A stretch of DNA of 64,000 nucleotides from Endobugula sp047636495 (GTDB lineage: Bacteria; Pseudomonadota; Gammaproteobacteria; Pseudomonadales; Cellvibrionaceae): the NCBI GenBank assembly GCA_047636495.1, contig JBLILH010000001.1, positions 1 to 64,000 of the forward strand. The letters are read 5' to 3'. A program made the translations under genes and the position numbers. Each line of letters begins with the position of its first letter. The first letter of the stretch is position 1. Shown piece by piece: positions 26,675-35,875 of this stretch. The notes under the pieces are model-generated. The model was not told the DNA's origin, did not search any database, and saw nothing but the letters and a program-made list of their open reading frames with translations.

Positions 26675-27580
26675 GTGGATTATAAAGTACGTTTTTTGGT
26701 GGTTGTCGTTACATTAGTCTGGGGATTTAACTTTGTGGTGATTAGATGGGGGGTTGAGAGTATTGATCCCGCAATGATGACTGCACTACGATTCTTTTTT
26801 ACGTCGGTGCCGCTAATATTCTTTGTCAAAAAGCCTACGATACATTTACCCATTGTGGCGATGTATGGTGTGTTTTTTGGTGCAGGTCTTTGGGGGTTAA
26901 TGAACCTGTCGATCGCTTTAGGGACGCCTTCAGGCATGTCTTCTTTGTTATTGCAGAGCAGTGCATTTTTGACGGTATTAGTGGCAGTGCTATTTTTCGA
27001 TGAAAAAATCAATCATGTTAAAAAAGTCGGTATAGGCGTCGCCTTTATCGGTTTTACAATGGTGTTGTTATTTAGAAGCGAAGCGGCATCGTCTACGGGA
27101 GTAGTGCTGGTTATATTGGCAGCGGTATTTTGGACTATTTGCAATGTCATCATTAAGAAATACAAGCCCGCTGATATCGTAGGATTTATTGTATGGTCTA
27201 GCTTGTTTGTACCAGTACCTGTTATTGTATTTTCTGTAGGGCAAGGCTTTTATCTTAGCGGCTTAATGAGTGTTGACAGCTTGTTGAAATTTCCTAGTGC
27301 TAAGGCGTGGGTTTCTATATTGTTTCAGTCTTATGTCGTGACGCTACTGGGGTATGGTATATGGACGTGGGCAATTACCAAGCATGGCTTAAGTAATGTT
27401 GCACCATTCTCTTTGCTGATTCCTGTTTCAGGTTTGTTTTTCGGTTGGTTATTGTATGATGAAGCCTTGTCAGCGGCTTCTATTATCGGATCGCTATTCA
27501 TTTTATTGGGGCTGGCTTTGTTATTTTTTCCATCAATCTCTTTGTTTGATAAGAGAGAAAATAAAGAGAGAAAAGTGTGA
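26675..27580 (+). CDS. EamA/DMT-family transporter (1)
   Basis: About 301 residues with ten hydrophobic segments in two EamA repeats. The first begins VTLVWGFNFVVIRWGVESIDP with RFFFTSVPL; the second begins VILAAVFWTICNVIIKK. The drug/metabolite transporter superfamily mostly exports metabolites, including amino acids. GTG 26675 with AAGGA six bases upstream is the best start; TTG 26672 is also possible. The last four bases overlap the next EamA gene, so the two are coupled. Confidence 0.88.
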   Translation: MDYKVRFLVVVVTLVWGFNFVVIRWGVESIDPAMMTALRFFFTSVPLIFFVKKPTIHLPIVAMYGVFFGAGLWGLMNLSIALGTPSGMSSLLLQSSAFLTVLVAVLFFDEKINHVKKVGIGVAFIGFTMVLLFRSEAASSTGVVLVILAAVFWTICNVIIKKYKPADIVGFIVWSSLFVPVPVIVFSVGQGFYLSGLMSVDSLLKFPSAKAWVSILFQSYVVTLLGYGIWTWAITKHGLSNVAPFSLLIPVSGLFFGWLLYDEALSAASIIGSLFILLGLALLFFPSISLFDKRENKERKV

Positions 27581-28491
27581 ATTTTTTCTTGTATGTTGCC
27601 ACTGTTGTCATCTGGGGTACGACATGGATTGCCATCCATTGGCAGTTGGGTAGTGTTGACGCAATCGTGTCTATTTTTTATCGCTTTGCGATTGCCGGCG
27701 CTTTGTTTCTACCGCTGCTAAAAATCTTTGGCAAGTTACAGAAAACCCAGCGACGTGACCATGTGTTTTTTATTATGCAGGGCGCGTGTCTATTTTCATT
27801 TAATTATTTGCTTATGTATAACGCCGGCCACCACATTATTACCGGCTTAATGTCGGTTATTTTCGCGATGGTCACAATATTTAATGCATTCAATCAATGG
27901 TTGATATGGCGTAATAAGCCAGCGGCATTTATATATGTTGCGAGTTTTTTCGGTGTACTAGGGTTGGTGTTTTTGTTTTGGCGAGAGCTGAGCGTTGCTC
28001 ATAATATAGAAGAAACCTTAATAGGTATTGCATTGGCGATGGCGGGCACGTATTTTTTCTCGCTGGGCAATATGGTGTCGGTACGTAATAACCAGCAAGG
28101 CATAAAACCGTGGACCAGTAACGCCTACGGAATGATTTATGGAGCATTGATATTGTATATAGGTATGCAATTATTTGATGTGCCGTTGCAATGGGACGAT
28201 AGTCCGCACTATATCGCCAGCCTTTTATTCTTGGCGATTCCCGGGTCAGTAGTCGCGTTCACCTGTTACTTGGTATTGATCTCACGTATTGGCGCTAATA
28301 AAGCGGCCTACACCACGGTATTGTTTCCCGTGGTAGCATTAACTATTTCAACCTTTGTTGAAAATTATCACTGGGACATTTTCGCCGTTATTGGCTTGGC
28401 CTTGGTGATGTTAGGTGTGGTGATTTCGACGCGCGGTGAACAAATATTGTTGTTGATTAAAGACAAAATGCGAAAAAATATAATAGCCTAA
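27577..28491 (+). CDS. EamA/DMT-family transporter (2)
   Basis: 304 residues, ten hydrophobic segments, two EamA repeats; it opens FLYVATVVIWGTTWIAIHWQ. The GTG start at 27577 overlaps the stop of the preceding gene (GTGA). It is only distantly related to that neighbour but strikingly close to the EamA protein at 30384 (shared IWGTTWI, YRFAIA, RRDH, FNAxNQWLIWRNKP, KPWTSNAYGMIYG, RIGANKAAYTTVLFP). The two are recent paralogues now separated by a repeat element and an AraC gene. Confidence 0.9.
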   Translation: MNFFLYVATVVIWGTTWIAIHWQLGSVDAIVSIFYRFAIAGALFLPLLKIFGKLQKTQRRDHVFFIMQGACLFSFNYLLMYNAGHHIITGLMSVIFAMVTIFNAFNQWLIWRNKPAAFIYVASFFGVLGLVFLFWRELSVAHNIEETLIGIALAMAGTYFFSLGNMVSVRNNQQGIKPWTSNAYGMIYGALILYIGMQLFDVPLQWDDSPHYIASLLFLAIPGSVVAFTCYLVLISRIGANKAAYTTVLFPVVALTISTFVENYHWDIFAVIGLALVMLGVVISTRGEQILLLIKDKMRKNIIA

Positions 28492-28508
28492 CCGTAGATT
28501 ACTTAGGC

Positions 28509-29271
28509 CACTGCTGCCACGTTAACTTAATGTCGTCATGCCGAGCCGTCATGCTGCCGTCATGCTGAGCCGTCATGCTGAGCCGTCATGCCGGACTCGA
28601 TCCGGTATCCGGTACTAGGTATCCAGCCAGCGCCTGAAATCACTGGCTTTCACCCTTTGGGCCCGCTCATGCGGTTCAAATCTGTTCCTACAGATTTTGT
28701 CCGGATAAGCAAAAAACGCTTTCCAGAATGACGAGATCTTGTTTTATTTTCATGTCTATTGCTCATCATATTCGTCATACCGGACTCGTCATGCCGGGCT
28801 CGTCATACCGGGCTCGTCATGCCGGACTCGTCATGCCGGATTCGTCATGCCGGACTCGTCATACCGGACTCGTCATACCGGACTCGTCATGCCGGGCTCG
28901 TCATACCGGACTCGTCATACCGGACTCGTCATACCGGACTCGTCATACCGGACTCGTCATACCGGACTCGTCATACCGGACTCGTCATGCCGGGCTCGTC
29001 ATACCAGACTCGTCATGCCGGACTCGTCATACCGGACTCGTCATACCGGACTCGTCATACCGGACTCGTCATGCCGGGCTCGTCATACCGGACTCGTCAT
29101 GCCGGACTCGTCATACCGGATTCGTCATACCGGACTCGTCATGCCGGGCTCGTCATGCCGGGCTCGTCATACCGGACTCGTCATACCGGGCTCGATCCGG
29201 TATCCGGTATTGTTTGGCCGTCGTCAGTATGGCTTATAGTCAATTTTCATAAAGCTAACGGGACAGCAGTG
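28509..29271. mobile_element. MITE-like element, family 1, copy b, expanded to 763 bp
   Basis: It begins CACTGCTGCCACGTTAAC and ends with the inverse of CACTGCTGTCCCGTTAGC. The 9 bases before (28500-28508, TACTTAGGC) and after (29272-29280, TACTTAAGC) match at 8 of 9, consistent with a target-site duplication. The inside holds the block GGATAAGCAAAAAACGCTTT (28703-28722), the reverse complement of the one in the 11515 copy, so this copy is inverted relative to it. Most of its length is a tandem array (separate entry). No transposase gene is present. Confidence 0.85.
28773..29192. repeat. Tandem array of 30 units of 14 bp
   Basis: Thirty units of CGTCATACCGGACT (variants have ATG for ATA and GGGCT for GGACT) run without interruption, exactly 14 bp apart from 28773 to 29179. 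Because 14 is not a multiple of 3 and the unit holds no forward stop codon in any frame, all three forward frames stay open with a 14-residue repeating pattern; these are not genes. Confidence 0.95.
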
Positions 29272-29313
29272 TACTTAAGCATACATAACTTAAACGCACA
29301 TAAAAGCGGCAGG

Positions 29314-30186
29314 CTAACGTGACGAGTGAGTAAATTGCTTAGGTGTAATGCCGTGATGCTTTTTAAAGGTACGTGAAAAATGGCTTTGGTCAACGAAGCC
29401 ACAAGCTATTGCAGTCTCTAACTGCGGTCGTCCCTGTAATAACCAGTCGCTAGCTACTTTTATGCGAATATCCATCACCTTTTGGTGGGGTGTCTCCCCT
29501 GTACTGATCTTAAACATTCGTGCAAAGTGAAACGCGCTAATGCCCGCAAGCGTAGCGAGTTCATCTAATGTTATCTTGGTATCAATATGGGCATAAATAT
29601 AATCAGTGATTTTATTCGTGATGACAGGTGATAATCCGCTGCGATACTGTTGTGTCGATAGCGGCCGAACACCATAGCGTATTAACAAGTCCGCCATAAT
29701 GGATACGGTTTTTTCTTGCAGCGCTAAATGATCACTTGGCTCAGACCGCGATTGATTAAATAAGGTTTGGCAGTGTTGCAATAAAGCAGCGTCATGAAAG
29801 AAGGTACTGTCAGTCAGTTCAACATGCCGAGGATCTACATCAAAGGTCTCCAGGGCAATGCGCCGTAGTAATGCATCTGAGAAATATAAATGCGCAAAAC
29901 GTTGGCTATCGCCCACTTCCCAATCGGATTGGTGGCCAGCGGGGAAAATACAAAATTTCTCTGGTGATCCTGTGCCCGCACGGCGTAGATCTAAACGTCG
30001 AGTCGAATAACCGCCCTCAATATATAAGCTTAGCGTGTGATGGTTGAGCTTTTGATAGCTCACTCTATCATGTTCGTTCGTCCAAATTGCCAAACCCACA
30101 TGCTGATTAACCTCGCAGGAGAACTCCGCTTGCGCATTAGAGCGCTGCAAGGTGGTTTGAACACTGTCGCGAGCATGTAATTTCAT
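29314..30186 (-). CDS. AraC-family transcriptional regulator
   Basis: 290 residues: an N-terminal ligand/cupin-like region (about 1-180) and a C-terminal AraC double helix-turn-helix (ITLDELATLAGISAFHFARM; LETAIACGFVDQSHFSRTFK; KHHGITPKQF). It diverges from the EamA transporter gene at 30384 with about 200 bases between, the classic arrangement of a regulator beside its target. Ligand unknown. Confidence 0.92.
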   Translation of the reverse strand: MKLHARDSVQTTLQRSNAQAEFSCEVNQHVGLAIWTNEHDRVSYQKLNHHTLSLYIEGGYSTRRLDLRRAGTGSPEKFCIFPAGHQSDWEVGDSQRFAHLYFSDALLRRIALETFDVDPRHVELTDSTFFHDAALLQHCQTLFNQSRSEPSDHLALQEKTVSIMADLLIRYGVRPLSTQQYRSGLSPVITNKITDYIYAHIDTKITLDELATLAGISAFHFARMFKISTGETPHQKVMDIRIKVASDWLLQGRPQLETAIACGFVDQSHFSRTFKKHHGITPKQFTHSSR

Positions 30187-30383
30187 ATCCCTACATTATC
30201 CCCTTGTTGGCGCATAGACAATAGAGCAGGGGGGAACGCAGCAAAAAAAGCGCAAGATTATACAAAAACAGCAAGTTTGTACCAAGCTGTTATTCCCTCT
30301 TTTGTTTATGATAACGCTAGTGAGTACTTGTAGTCAGTGACTGGCTATTAATTGAATGACAATACCAAGAGAAGTAAAAAAAA

Positions 30384-31313
30384 ATGAACATCCTACTGTA
30401 TATAGCAACGGTACTAATTTGGGGGACAACGTGGATCGGCATCCATTGGCAGGCAGGCGATGTTCCGGCACTCATATCGGTATTTTATCGCTTTGCTATT
30501 GCCGCTGTATTATTTTTGCCTGCGCTAATATTGTTGGGGAAATTACAAGTGACACACCGACGTGATCATTTCTTTTTTTTACTGCAAGGCGTGTGCTTAT
30601 TTTCGGTTAATTTTATTTGTTTCTATACCGCAAGCCAATATATTATTAGTGGCTTAATCTCGGTGATTTTTGCGTTGGCTACATTATTTAATGCTGTTAA
30701 CCAATGGTTAATCTGGCGTAACAAACCTTCGGCGAGTATTTATTTTGCGGGGGTTTTGGGCCTTGTCGGTTTGGTGTTACTGTTTTGGCAGCAGTTACAA
30801 GTAGAGCAGAATCTACAAGACTTACTCTATGGCATTGCCTTTTCGGCAGCGGGAACCTACTGTTTTTCTTTAGGTAATATGATCTCTGTGCGCCACAGTA
30901 ACAATGGCATTAAGCCGTGGACTAGTAATGCCTACGGTATGATTTACGGCGTGGGTGTTTTGTTGGTCTGTATAGTATTGAGCGGAGTGGAATGGCGCTG
31001 GGATAGTCGTCCGCTCTATGTCGGTAGTTTGTTGTACTTAGCGATACCCGGTTCAATCGTTGGGTTTACCGTTTACCTCGCGTTGGTTGCTCGCATTGGC
31101 GCGAATCAAGCCGCGTACACCACGGTACTGTTTCCTATTGTTGCGTTAACCATCTCTATTTTTGTTGAAGGCTATACGCTAGATATGATGGCAGTTATGG
31201 GTTTGGTGTTAGTTATGGCTGGAGTCATAGTGTCTAGCCGTGGTGCGCAACTGTTGCACTGGTTACGATGTTTCAACACCTCATGGTCGGCGGCGAAAAC
31301 ACCTGCAGGCTGA
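30384..31313 (+). CDS. EamA/DMT-family transporter (3), paralogue of the one at 27577
   Basis: 309 residues, ten hydrophobic segments. It opens LLYIATVLIWGTTWIGIHWQ and follows the 27577 protein nearly block for block (SVFYRFAIA, HRRDHFFF, NAVNQWLIWRNKPSA, GIKPWTSNAYGMIYG, RIGANQAAYTTVLFP). By eye well over half the residues are identical. ATG 30384 follows AAGAGAAGTAAA. It probably came from duplication of the same exporter and is now under the divergent AraC regulator. Confidence 0.92.
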   Translation: MNILLYIATVLIWGTTWIGIHWQAGDVPALISVFYRFAIAAVLFLPALILLGKLQVTHRRDHFFFLLQGVCLFSVNFICFYTASQYIISGLISVIFALATLFNAVNQWLIWRNKPSASIYFAGVLGLVGLVLLFWQQLQVEQNLQDLLYGIAFSAAGTYCFSLGNMISVRHSNNGIKPWTSNAYGMIYGVGVLLVCIVLSGVEWRWDSRPLYVGSLLYLAIPGSIVGFTVYLALVARIGANQAAYTTVLFPIVALTISIFVEGYTLDMMAVMGLVLVMAGVIVSSRGAQLLHWLRCFNTSWSAAKTPAG

Positions 31314-31479
31314 TATGAGCAGCAACATTGTTTGTTGTAAGTTCAGCTCAAAGAATGAATACTTGTCTGCATACGATTGTTCGTTAACTTACCCGTGGTG
31401 GTCTTAATGTTCTCTCAACAAGCTATATACTGACAGCCTACGTATTAAGTATAATAATTAACTTTTAGGGATCAACAAT

Positions 31480-31914
31480 ATGTACATAATAGTTAAGAAC
31501 GCCCACCTGACCATAATTGCGCTTACGTTTATCTTTTTCATCATTAATTTTACGTTAATGATGAAAGGGTCAAACAGGGTCAATAATAAGCTGTTGAAGA
31601 TTGGGCCACATATTTTATATACCCTTTTTGTCTGTACCGCCGTCTACATGCTGAGTGTTAATCCGCTGATTAACCTATATCCCATTGTGAATGGTTGGGT
31701 ACCTTCTAAATTAGCCGGTCTTGTTATCTATGTGCTCTCTATTACTTTTGCACTTAGGTGGGCAAAGTCAACTTTATGGCGTATTACAGGCCTTATCAGT
31801 GTCATATTTTGGCTGGTAATGACTATACGGTTAGGTTTTTCCGACCGCCTTAAATTCAAAAATATGGATGCTTACATTGACCAAGGACAGTCTATTGTCG
31901 TTGCCATTATCTAG
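31480..31914 (+). CDS. SirB2-family membrane protein
   Basis: 144 residues with four hydrophobic segments and the SirB2 pattern: KNAHLTIIALTFIFFIINFT, GPHILYTLFVCTAVYML, PSKLAGLVIYVLSITFALRW and VIFWLVMTIRLGFS. Family members were named for a Salmonella invasion-gene locus but have no defined biochemical role. AGGGATC precedes ATG 31480. It stands alone between the EamA gene and ilvD. Confidence 0.85.
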   Translation: MYIIVKNAHLTIIALTFIFFIINFTLMMKGSNRVNNKLLKIGPHILYTLFVCTAVYMLSVNPLINLYPIVNGWVPSKLAGLVIYVLSITFALRWAKSTLWRITGLISVIFWLVMTIRLGFSDRLKFKNMDAYIDQGQSIVVAII

Positions 31915-32390
31915 CGGATTCCTATTAATAGGGTTATTCATCAATAAGGCTCTGCAGCTCATAAGTAGGATGTAGTGGCGAAAAAGCTAAAGTGTCTATG
32001 TTTCGAACTATAGCTATCGGCCACTGACCCCGCTGCCGCTTGACGATATAAACTTCCTCTCTCGTGCGTTTTCTGCGAACTCTTGGGATTCTCTCGCCTA
32101 TGGAGGCCTACTGAATGAGTGCCTAGAAGGTAGTTTATCTTTCGTGTGAAAGTCTCAAATTGAGCGCCAAAACAAGTTAGCGGCTTATATTACTACTTGA
32201 TGCTTGTGATCCTGTGAGTGACTTACTGGATGACTTCTGGCACCGGTGATCTCTAAAAAAAGACTTTTCTACGAAATTAGTTAAATAAGGTTCATCAATT
32301 CATTAGCGTAGATTGTTTATTTGTTGGTAAAATTTTATAGTGCATTCATCAAAATCGATAATTATTGTAACTGACCATGAAGATCAAAAT
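31915..32390. other. Intergenic before ilvD, no gene seen
   Basis: About 475 bases. I looked for an ilv-type leader peptide with branched-chain codon runs and did not find one. The ilvD promoter presumably lies within the last 150 bases, which are AT-rich. Confidence 0.4.
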
Positions 32391-34070
32391 ATGAGTACAG
32401 ATAAGCCACGTAAATATTCCAAAAAAATCGTCGATGGCGCAGCCCAGGCGCCTAGCCGCTCGATGTTAAGAGCCGTAGGTTTTGGCGACGACGATTTCAA
32501 AAAGTCTCAGGTGGGTATTGCCTCGACCTGGTCAATGGTGACGCCGTGCAATATGCACATTAATACCCTTGCAGAAGAGGTAGGTAAGGGGGTAGATGGC
32601 GCTGGCGCTAAAAGCGTGATTTATAACACTATTACCATATCTGATGGTATTTCCATGGGCACCGAAGGCATGAAATATTCGTTGGTATCGCGCGAAGTTA
32701 TTTGTGATTCAATCGAGGCAGTATCTGCTGGTATGGGCCATGACGGTATTATTGCCATCGGCGGCTGTGATAAAAATATGCCTGGCTGCTTGATGGGCCT
32801 AGCACGCCTGAATCGTCCTTCGATTTTTGTCTATGGCGGGACGATATTGCCGGGTGAAAATCACACGGATATCGTGTCAGTATTTGAAGCGGTAGGTAGC
32901 CATGCTAGTGGTGATATCCCCCTCGTTCAGTTGGAACATATTGAAAGAACCGCCATTCCCGGCCCCGGTTCTTGCGGCGGTATGTATACCGCCAATACCT
33001 TGGCCTCGGCGATCGAAGCCTTGGGTATGAGCATGCCCAACAGCTCTGCGCAAAATGCGGTGTCAGAGAACAAAAAACAAGATTGTATCGATGCAGGTAA
33101 AGCCATTGTTCACTTGCTTGAGCATGACATCAAGCCTTCCGACATTATGACTAAAAAGGCATTTGAGAATGCGATTACGCTAATCATTACCTTGGGTGGC
33201 TCTACCAATGCTGTGTTACATTTAATTGCGATGGCCGACGCCATTGGCGTGGAAGTGACATTAGACGATTTTGTGAGGATTGGTGAAAAAACACCAGTGA
33301 TTGCCGACTTGCGTCCAAGCGGTCAATATTTGATGTCTGAATTAATTGCCATCGGTGGTATTCAGCCGCTGATGAAGCGTTTGTTAGATGCGGGTATGTT
33401 GCACGGTGATTGTATGACCGTCACGGGTAAAACCATGGGCGAAAACTTGGCAGAGGTCGCAGATTATCCTAATGGGCAAGATATCATCTTACCTTTTGAC
33501 AAGCCCATCAAAAAAGACAGCCATTTAGTGATCCTTAGCGGTAATTTAGCACCGGAAGGCGCGGTGTCAAAAATTACCGGCAAAGAAGGCTTACGCTTTA
33601 CCGGTACGGCTAAAGTGTATGACTCAGAAGAGCAAGGTTTTGCCGCTATTATTGATGACCAAGTGGTTGCCGGTGATGTGGTGGTGATTCGCTACGAAGG
33701 CCCGCGAGGCGGCCCAGGTATGCGGGAAATGTTGAGCCCTACTTCAGCCATTATGGGTAAAGGCTTAGGTAACGATGTTGCGCTCATCACCGATGGTCGC
33801 TTTTCAGGTGGCAGCAGGGGGTTTGTAGTGGGCCATATTACGCCTGAAGCGTTCGAGGGCGGCGCCATCGCGCTGGTAGAAAATGGCGATAGCATTACCA
33901 TTGACGCTGAAAAGCGGGTGATGACGCTCGATATCACAGATGAAGAAATGGCTAGACGGAAGCAAAACTGGAAACAGCCAGCACCAAAATATACCCGAGG
34001 GCTGCTAGCAAAATATGCAAGAACTGTCAGCTCTGCGTCAACCGGAGCAGTAACGGATAAACCTGAGTAA
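32391..34070 (+). CDS. ilvD: Dihydroxy-acid dehydratase
   Basis: Dehydrates dihydroxy acids in valine, leucine and isoleucine synthesis. The 559 residues match the shorter IlvD class. Iron-sulfur and Mg ligands are visible: TPCNMH, GGCDKNMPGC and PGSCGGMYTANT, with the C-terminal ALITDGRFSGGSRGFVVGH. The start at ATG 32391 gives MSTDKPRKYSKKIVDG, the family's usual beginning; the in-frame extension back to 32340 is less likely. No other ilv gene is near. Confidence 0.95.
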   Translation: MSTDKPRKYSKKIVDGAAQAPSRSMLRAVGFGDDDFKKSQVGIASTWSMVTPCNMHINTLAEEVGKGVDGAGAKSVIYNTITISDGISMGTEGMKYSLVSREVICDSIEAVSAGMGHDGIIAIGGCDKNMPGCLMGLARLNRPSIFVYGGTILPGENHTDIVSVFEAVGSHASGDIPLVQLEHIERTAIPGPGSCGGMYTANTLASAIEALGMSMPNSSAQNAVSENKKQDCIDAGKAIVHLLEHDIKPSDIMTKKAFENAITLIITLGGSTNAVLHLIAMADAIGVEVTLDDFVRIGEKTPVIADLRPSGQYLMSELIAIGGIQPLMKRLLDAGMLHGDCMTVTGKTMGENLAEVADYPNGQDIILPFDKPIKKDSHLVILSGNLAPEGAVSKITGKEGLRFTGTAKVYDSEEQGFAAIIDDQVVAGDVVVIRYEGPRGGPGMREMLSPTSAIMGKGLGNDVALITDGRFSGGSRGFVVGHITPEAFEGGAIALVENGDSITIDAEKRVMTLDITDEEMARRKQNWKQPAPKYTRGLLAKYARTVSSASTGAVTDKPE

Positions 34071-34545
34071 AGCGTTAGCTAATAGTGGGTAAAAGCGTTT
34101 CATAGGCAAGGCATTGAAGCATGACTGGGGGCGTTATTATTTATCAGTGTTACTGAGCAAGGTTTCACATGGTAAAAAATGTCTAACTACTCAGCACTAC
34201 TCAGCACTACTCAGCACTGCTCGTAACTGTTCAGATTGCCGTCAAAATTGTACTTGGCAAGGCGAAAATTTGAGTTTACACGTGTAAATAATTATTTTTT
34301 AACGCAGTTCAGCGCGTTTTTGACTGTGAGCTGAGAAGTGACAAAAATACTCAGCTAACTTTTGGGTGTGCCGACTTAAGGAGCATCTATTCATTGAGGT
34401 GCCTAAAAGCCTCACCGGGCGCGGCCCTTACATCCACCCACGTTGTTATTCTTGCTAAGGACTAAGGACATTAGCCACGAAAAATGCCTAGCGGAACGAG
34501 CGTAAGAACTCGCGCTGAGGTAAATTTGAATGAATAGAGAGGCCC
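34071..34545. other. Intergenic after ilvD with a short tandem repeat
   Basis: About 475 bases with no recognisable gene. Three perfect 10-bp direct repeats, CTACTCAGCA, occupy 34187-34216. Confidence 0.6.
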
Positions 34546-35226
34546 TTAATTAAAAAATGGAGACACACTATCTAAATGAAGTGCTTGTAGATACCGATGT
34601 ATACAGTCATGTTCTTTAGTAAAAGCTACCCCAATTTGGCATAGTCCGTCGCATTGCGGCGTCATGGATTTAACGACACCTGCGATAACGACAGGTAACT
34701 CTGCGATAGACAGAAAGACGTCTAAGTCTATGGCTGTTGAGATTTCAGCACTTTTTCGATGAGCCACAACTTATTATCCTCATGGACATGCAGCAAATAG
34801 CCCAATACTAATATTGGTGACCGCGCCGTAAGTTTCATCTCCTTGGTCACTAATATCACAAGACAGTGCACAGGGAAAACGAATCTCCTTACGTAATCGC
34901 CGTGTTTCGATCATCTCTGGAAAGGTGCAAATAAGTAAGCGTTGATTGTAAATGTCGGTAATGGTTGATTCGAAAGCAATAACACGACCATCATGGATGC
35001 CTTGCATCTCAAATGCAGCACCGACACTGATCACCTCTGCATAGGCAGCAGGATTGCTTGCCCGCTCAATTGACGGCAATGAAATAATGGCCGACTTGCC
35101 ATTATCCACGCCAATTAAACCCACGGTAAATTGTACGCCATGACTGTCTGCAATGATGTTAATAACAGAATTAATGGGCAGCTCTAGTAGGCGATCTGCT
35201 GAAAAATATTCTTCTATAATTTTCAT
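34546..35226 (-). pseudogene. PilZ-domain (YcgR-like) protein gene, disrupted
   Basis: The first part (ATG 35226, MKIIEEYFSADRLLELPINS) has an N-terminal PilZN-like region followed by RRLRKEIRFPC, the RxxxR c-di-GMP motif of a PilZ domain, and TNISIG of the second motif. The expected next residues GYLLHVHEDNKLW are found only after a shift to another frame, and a second shift returns to the first frame for IDLDVFLSIAELPVVIAG and CQIGVAFTKEHDC. In the original frame stops occur at 34780-34782 and just after. Unless these are two sequencing indels, the gene is broken within its c-di-GMP-binding domain. It would have been an effector for cyclases such as the GGDEF protein at 13788. Confidence 0.8.
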
Positions 35227-35461
35227 AATAGTGAATGACTGATTACTAATATATAGACCAAAAAGACCGGGTTGACATGTTGGCAGCCTATAATATTGGT
35301 TGGTATCGTAGCGTCTTTTATCTGTAGGGTATCGGTAGCGAGACATAATTGTCAGATGTCATCGGTTTGGCAATTTGGTGGATACTAATAACTTTAATAA
35401 TAAATTAGAGTTATTTAACGAACAATAGCCACCTAAAATGATCGCGGGATGAATAATTATA

Positions 35462-35774
35462 ATAAAGGGCTATCAATGTAAAGCAGTAAAAGTAGAGGGT
35501 GATTTGGTTTTGCGCCATCATTAAGACAAACATGCAAGTACAGACGAAACGTTTATTGTCTTAGAGGGCAATTTACGGATTGATTTTAGCGATGGAGTTA
35601 GACATGAAAGTGTCGAGATGTCTGCGGGGAAATGTATGTTGTCCCTAAGGGTGTGGAAGATAAACCCCATGCAGAAAAAAAGTGAAAGCGTTATTGATCG
35701 AACCGCAAGGCGTCGTAAATACAGGAAACGATTCGGCTAGTGACCTTGCTGCTAATAATGACGTGTGGATATAA
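35462..35774 (+). pseudogene. Cupin-domain protein gene, degraded
   Basis: Frames give KGYQCKAVKVEGDLVLRHH, a stop, then DETFIVLEGNLRIDFSDG, then after a frame change EMYVVPKGVEDKPHAEKK, and after another ALLIEPQGVVNTGNDSASD with AANNDVWI at the end. This is a single-domain cupin of about 105-115 residues, interrupted by a TAA in the metal-binding region and two frameshifts at G and A runs. The 5' end is not clear. It is unrelated in sequence to the intact cupin at 20101. Confidence 0.8.
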
Positions 35775-35835
35775 GCGAGAAGACAATTTATTACTGGTGA
35801 TTGATGTATATTTTCTGAGTTAAATTACTAATAGC

Positions 35836-35869
35836 ATGTCGCGCTATAAAGTTTCTTATAGCGCGACAT
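35836..35869. terminator. Strong hairpin after the lipoprotein operon
   Basis: Perfect 14-bp arms (35836-35849, ATGTCGCGCTATAA, and 35856-35869) with a 6-base loop lie 7 bases beyond the end of the minus-strand operon and also close to the end of the cupin remnant on the plus strand. No long T-run follows on either strand, so termination is likely but not certain. Confidence 0.7.
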
Positions 35870-35875
35870 AAAGCA

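Noticed and set aside
28773..29192. 14-bp array as a CRISPR
   Set aside because: Units are contiguous with no spacers and no cas genes are near.
28728..29322. Three overlapping 166-187-codon forward frames with a 14-residue repeat
   Set aside because: They are the three frames of the 14-bp tandem array, which holds no forward stop codon. No ribosome binding site or folded domain.
31915..32390. Attenuator leader peptide for ilvD
   Set aside because: No short frame rich in Ile/Val/Leu codons followed by alternative hairpins was found.
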